Shown here piece by piece: positions 59,894 to 64,000 of a stretch of DNA of 64,000 bases. The first letter of the stretch is position 1. Every line of letters starts with the position of its first letter. A program made the translations under genes and the position numbers. The notes beneath the pieces were generated by a model. That model had not been told where the DNA came from. It worked only from the letters and a program-made list of their open reading frames with translations, and searched no databases. Origin of the DNA: Siphonodentalium dalli (taxonomy: Eukaryota > Mollusca > Scaphopoda > Gadilida > Siphonodentaliidae). The stretch spans positions 9,750,036 through 9,814,035 of the forward strand of contig CP136069.1 of assembly GCA_032622095.1 (NCBI GenBank). Direction: 5' to 3'.

Positions 59894-60893
59894 TCTATAT
59901 CTACATTTGCGAATGTCTGTCTGTCTGTCTGTCTGTGTTCTATAGACATTCACAGGGAACCATCTAGATGGCACCAAAGGGGTCTAACAGGAGTAACTTT
60001 TTACGAGAAAGATAATGGTGCGGGTTAGAATTTTCTAAAGTGACGCCGGTGTTGTCCATGGCAGAAAAGGGGGAGGGGCAGAATATTTGTTTGTCGCCGA
60101 TTGCCACCAAACTTATATATAATAATCACCATGATATTACGAATATAATGGTGTGGTTTAAATACGTCAAACATGGCGCCGTTTGAGTCAGGAATGCACG
60201 AAAGGGGAGGGGGGCACCAAAATTGATAAAAATAATTTTAGCGCCGATTTCCACCAAATTGATACACATTCTTCTCCATGATACAAAGAATATAATTGTT
60301 TGATTTAAAGGCGCCAAATTGTTGTCATTTGAGATATTGGGGGGTGGGCACTAAATTTTATAAGAATTGGTTTAGTCGCCGATTGCCACCAAACTTATAC
60401 AAAATCATCCACATGGTATGAGGAGTCTAATGGTGTGGCTGAAAGCTGCCAGAAGTGGCGTTCGAGTCAGGGGTGCACTGAACGGGAGAGGAGCACCAAA
60501 TTTATATTGTGTATTTTTAGCGCCAATTTCCACCAAATTGATACATCTTCTTATCGACGATACGAGGAATATAATCGTGTGATTTAAAGACGCCATATTG
60601 GCGCTGTTTGTGTGAGAGATGGTATAGTGGTGGGGTAGGCAATATATTTGATTAAAAATGGTTTAGTCGCCTATTAGCACCGAACTTATAAATAATCATC
60701 TCCATGATATATCTTGAGTCTAATTGTGTGGTTTAAAGATGTCAAAAGTGGGGCCATTCGAGTCAGGGGTGCACATAGGGTGAGAGAGACACAAACATTT
60801 ATAAACATTATGTTTAGCGCCGATTTCCACCAGATTGATACATTTTCTTCTCCGGATACGAGGATTCTAATCGTGTGGTTTAAATACGCCTAA
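59894..60893 (+). mobile_element. Second copy of the 25-kb Helitron family, 3' truncated
   Basis: The 5' end A|TCTATATCTACATTTGCG with a short (TGTC)n run matches 25035. The interior has the same degenerate ~140-bp blocks ('cgccgatt.ccaccaaa' at about 60098, 60243, 60380, 60521, 60671, 60822). Homology stops near 60893 without a hairpin or CTRR end. Confidence 0.75.
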
Positions 60894-60959
60894 TTATATA
60901 ATTAATAAAACAACTAAATGGTTGAGAGAATCCATGGCTTCCGATTATTGGAAACTAAT

Positions 60960-61270
60960 TATTCATAATTCCTTCAAAGTTTCATGAATGAACCACCTCA
61001 GAATTCCGTTACAACAAATATAATCCTTCAAATTATTACAACACTTATTGTTTATCACTGAATGTTTCTCATTCACCAAACAAGAAAGGCCTCTAAATGC
61101 GGACCAAAAATATACTAATCGGATTAAATACACCCCCGATACTTCGCAACACGACCTTTAGTCTACATTCCAACTTAGACATAATTCAACAATGTTATCT
61201 GCTATATTCTGCATTGTATTACCACAATAAACACTTCATGAGTGGCCCAGCCATTGTTCACACTGAATAT
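60960..61270. repeat. Diverged dispersed relative of the 3.1-kb unit
   Basis: 'atgaatgaaccacctcagaa', 'ttcaaattattacaa', 'tctaaatgcgga' and 'ggcccagccattgttca' follow the same order as 36718-36882 in the tandem unit, with an extra ~130 bp in the middle. Confidence 0.7.
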
Positions 61271-62317
61271 CGAAAACAATTAACGCGGTCATAAAAAGTA
61301 CATACTGCATCAATGAGACATCCGCGAAAATACGTCCGTTAATAAATACATTATGAAAAAAGTCTAACAGGTACGCACAATGTGAATATGTATATATTAA
61401 ATGATATTTTCCCCTTAGCTTCATTGTCAGGCAAAAAAAAAAACAGCCTAACGGAATACACCATATAGAGGGCGTAATGGCTGAGCTCAATCATCGCCAT
61501 CAAAACCGCCATATTCTCAGGAATGCAAGCTTTTCAGCAATAAAATATCAGGGGACATTTGTGCCTGATGTTTTCTTGCAGCTTCATGGGAATATTCCAT
61601 TAAAGTGTACTGGCCTATATATTTCAGAATAATTTGTATGAAAACAAAGTCCATCTATTTTCCCATGTTCTTCTTAGTAGTGATAAATATAGATAATCTT
61701 GATAATTTCTCACGTTCACCTAGTGTGATTGCCTTACGTGTAAGAAAAGATAAAACGGTAGAATCATAACTTTAAGAGTCTTATGTACATGTACAATGAA
61801 AAGTGCGCTGTTCAAATACATGGCATACTCACGTAGTTCCCCTCTTAAACATCGCGGTATTGAGTCTCATCGTCTTTCTCGCGGGTGCAGTCTGGGTTAA
61901 GAGTATATCTCAACAAATATCTAACAACGTATACACAACACAACAACGGGCACAATAATTCGGACCTCGAGCTCGTTGATAGGATAGGCTATTTAGTTCC
62001 CCCAATTTACACATATATCATTATTGACAGTTATATTATATTAAAAATTCGAATGATTTTACATTTTTGGAATTAGTTAGGCCCGTTCCAAACGACGGAT
62101 TTTTGTCGACTCGAATCTAATTGTATTAAATCCGTCGGTGATGCGTCTACGGTCGATTTTGTTACAGACGGACGCATCTTTGTCGCGTCGAATCTAATAC
62201 ATCGATCGATTTATTTAAAGGTGGATTCCCGGTTACTGTCAAAAAATTGTCACGCGTAGATATAGAGGCCTATATATACCAATTGCCATCTATATATATG
62301 TGTATACCATGCATGTA
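61271..62317. other. No gene seen
   Basis: It includes a short direct duplication around 'gtcgaatctaat' (62110 and 62180). No exon or element was recognised. Confidence 0.4.
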
Positions 62318-62775
62318 AATACCGGTATACAAGAATTATTATAAATCAGAGACTACCACCCCCTACCACTTATAATAAGGATTACCGGAATATATTAATT
62401 ATTATAAATCATAGGCTACCACCTATGTCCTTTATAATAAGGAATACCGGTATATATGAATTATTATAATTCATAGGCTACTATCCATACCCCTCATAAT
62501 AAGTAATACCGGTGTATATGAATTATTATAAATCTGAGGCTACCACTCTGCCCCTTATAATAAGTAATACCGGAATATATGAATTATTATAAATAAGAGG
62601 TTACCACCCATATACCCCTCATAACAAGTAATGTCGGTATATATGAATTATTATTAATCAGTGGTACCACCCCTACCCCTTATAATAAGTAATACCGGTA
62701 TATATTAATTATTATACATCAGAGACTACCACCCATATCCCTTACAATAAGGAATATCGGTCTATATGAAATAAT
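62318..62775. repeat. ~62-bp tandem repeat, seven copies
   Basis: The word aattattataaatca recurs at 62334, 62397, 62459, 62521, 62582, 62646 and 62707. Units also contain 'gaggctaccaccc' and 'ttataataagtaataccgg'. Confidence 0.93.
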
Positions 62776-62823
62776 TACACCCACTTCATTTTCTATAGTA
62801 AATTGCCGTTGAGTTTATCAAAG

Positions 62824-62854
62824 CTAATGTAATTATATCGGATAATTACATTAG
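62824..62854. repeat. Short perfect inverted repeat
   Basis: Arms ctaatgtaattat / ataattacattag around a 5-base centre. Confidence 0.7.
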
Positions 62855-63214
62855 GTCGAGATTTTATCAGTGCAACAAAAACGACCCAAAAGTACTTGCG
62901 CGCAATGATATTTGTAGTCCGTTGCATAGTAACTAAGGACGCTATTTTATTCGCACTAGCTTCGCAGTACACATTTTTTTCACGAACGCTATGAAAGCTA
63001 ATAAAAGACTAATAAATAACTATCCAAATGAAGACAATGCCCCAATATAATAAACATTCCCAAGCTGTTTACAGAGTGTAAATTTGGTCGTATTTGCGAC
63101 GTTTCGTTACGAAATGCATGACTAAACATACACAACTTTTTAGTTTTCGTTTCATTTATATAAATTATAATTTTATTTACATTTTCCCAGCAGGCACCAC
63201 TTTCATTGTGTAAG

Positions 63215-63355
63215 ACCACAGGAGTGTGGAGCTTGATTAATAATTGCATTAATTAGCCTAATTACCATTTTTTTGACCATAATGCTGGGCCAAAAAAAAT
63301 CCTAATTAGCATAATTAAGGCAGTTATTGATATTAAAGTTCCAAGCTCCTGTGGT
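63215..63355. mobile_element. 141-bp MITE-like foldback
   Basis: The ends accacaggag / ctcctgtggt are inverted, and the arms pair over about 60 bp ('taattagcctaatta' against 'taattagcataatta'). Confidence 0.75.
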
Positions 63356-63439
63356 AACTTAGGTAAGAGTATTAAATTTAGTGGTTATATTCTGGGCACT
63401 ACAATTTATATTATAGGATGAAATTTTTAATTACTGTTT

Positions 63440-63930
63440 ACAGATGTCCCCAAACATTGTACCAGTCCCATGAGAAAACTGCAACATATTTTTTCCCTTC
63501 GTCTCAGTGTAAGGATATGTTACAAAGCGTTTCATGATTTCTGAGATTCCACAGAGACTGGCCCTACAAACTGAAACTTACAAAGTCCCCGTAAAAAAAA
63601 AATGCAGCATTCAATGTTTCTTCACCTCCTTTTATTGTAGCAATATGTTGCAAAGTGTTATGAGGCGTTACCGGTACATTTTACAAATTTTATTAAGTCC
63701 CCCCCCCCCCAAAAAAAACGCAGCATATTATTAAAACTCATCTCAATGCAGCGATATGTTACAAAGTGTTACGAATCGTTATATGATTTCAGAGATCCAC
63801 AGTGACCGCTCGTAGACAGGACTGTGTTACAAATGATATAAAGTCCCTGTGAGAAAACTGCAGTATATTTTTTCAACTCGTCTCAGTGTAGCGATAAATT
63901 GTTACGAAGCATTATGTTACATGTGCAACA
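63440..63930. repeat. Diverged tandem repeat, four units of ~115-140 bp
   Basis: Units begin 'gcagcatatt' or 'gcaacatattttttc', followed by 'ctcagtgtagcgatatgttac'-like and 'aaagtgttacg' segments, at 63481, 63604, 63720 and 63860. C and A runs occur near 63700. Confidence 0.75.
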
Positions 63931-63934
63931 GAAC

Positions 63935-63965
63935 GAGAGAGAGAGAGAGAGAGAGTGAGAGAGAA
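63935..63965. repeat. (GA)n microsatellite
   Basis: About 30 bp of GA with one T interruption, adjoining the last tandem unit near the window end. Confidence 0.9.
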
Positions 63966-64000
63966 GTGTGGGAGTCGCACCGAAAGTTGGTAGCACCCGG

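Overview
This window is animal nuclear DNA: AT-rich, gene-poor, and packed with tandem repeats and transposable elements of eukaryotic type (non-LTR retrotransposons, Helitron-like elements, TTAA-flanked MITEs, a Crypton-type tyrosine recombinase, tRNA-derived SINEs). There is no prokaryotic signature. Arrays of ~160-bp monomers resemble what is known from bivalve and other mollusc genomes (BIV160-type satellites, pearl elements). I therefore infer a marine mollusc or other lophotrochozoan, with moderate confidence.

The main cellular gene is on the minus strand. It is an Asteroid/ASTE1-like XPG-FEN1-family nuclease, spread over about 18.6-19.7 kb between 30762 and about 12135 (possibly 11082). 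I assembled five exons by hand: 30762-30034, 21262-21083, 17934-17611, 14117-14018 and 12364-12135. All five have GT-AG borders and compatible phases, and together they give 521 codons. All seven acidic metal-binding positions expected of the XPG/FEN1 fold are present. A sixth exon (11203-11082) matches the family's C-terminal region but does not fit in phase.

The introns are crowded. Intron 1 holds a 2.4-kb, 45-bp minisatellite ending about 55 bp from the exon 2 acceptor. It also holds a long inverted-repeat element (24222-29668) with a 3.7-kb Helitron-like element in its loop. Introns 2 to 5 each contain a copy of a TTAA-flanked MITE that carries a pair of 69-bp hairpins, and one extra hairpin element sits 36 bp upstream of exon 4 between 32-bp direct repeats.

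Layout: 1-11.0 kb, tandem arrays (160-, 42-, 32-, 161-, 52-, 40-, 21/43-bp) and foldback elements; 11.1-30.8 kb, the ASTE1-like gene with its invaded introns; 31-35 kb, a SINE with perfect target-site duplication, a 5'-truncated LINE and a damaged Crypton-like recombinase; 35.6-48.07 kb, four nearly identical 3,130-bp tandem units, each with a tRNA-like SINE and a large foldback; 48.8-49.4 kb, a smaller tandem duplication; 50.7-54.3 kb, a near-full-length LINE with one nonsense codon and a degenerate 2A-like motif; 55-57.3 kb, a perfect palindrome and a Helitron-like end; 57.4-59.4 kb, a second LINE open from RT to C-terminus; 59.9-64 kb, a second copy of the 25-kb Helitron family, a diverged relative of the 3.1-kb unit, and further tandem repeats.

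No rRNA, tRNA gene, CRISPR array or prokaryotic operon was seen.
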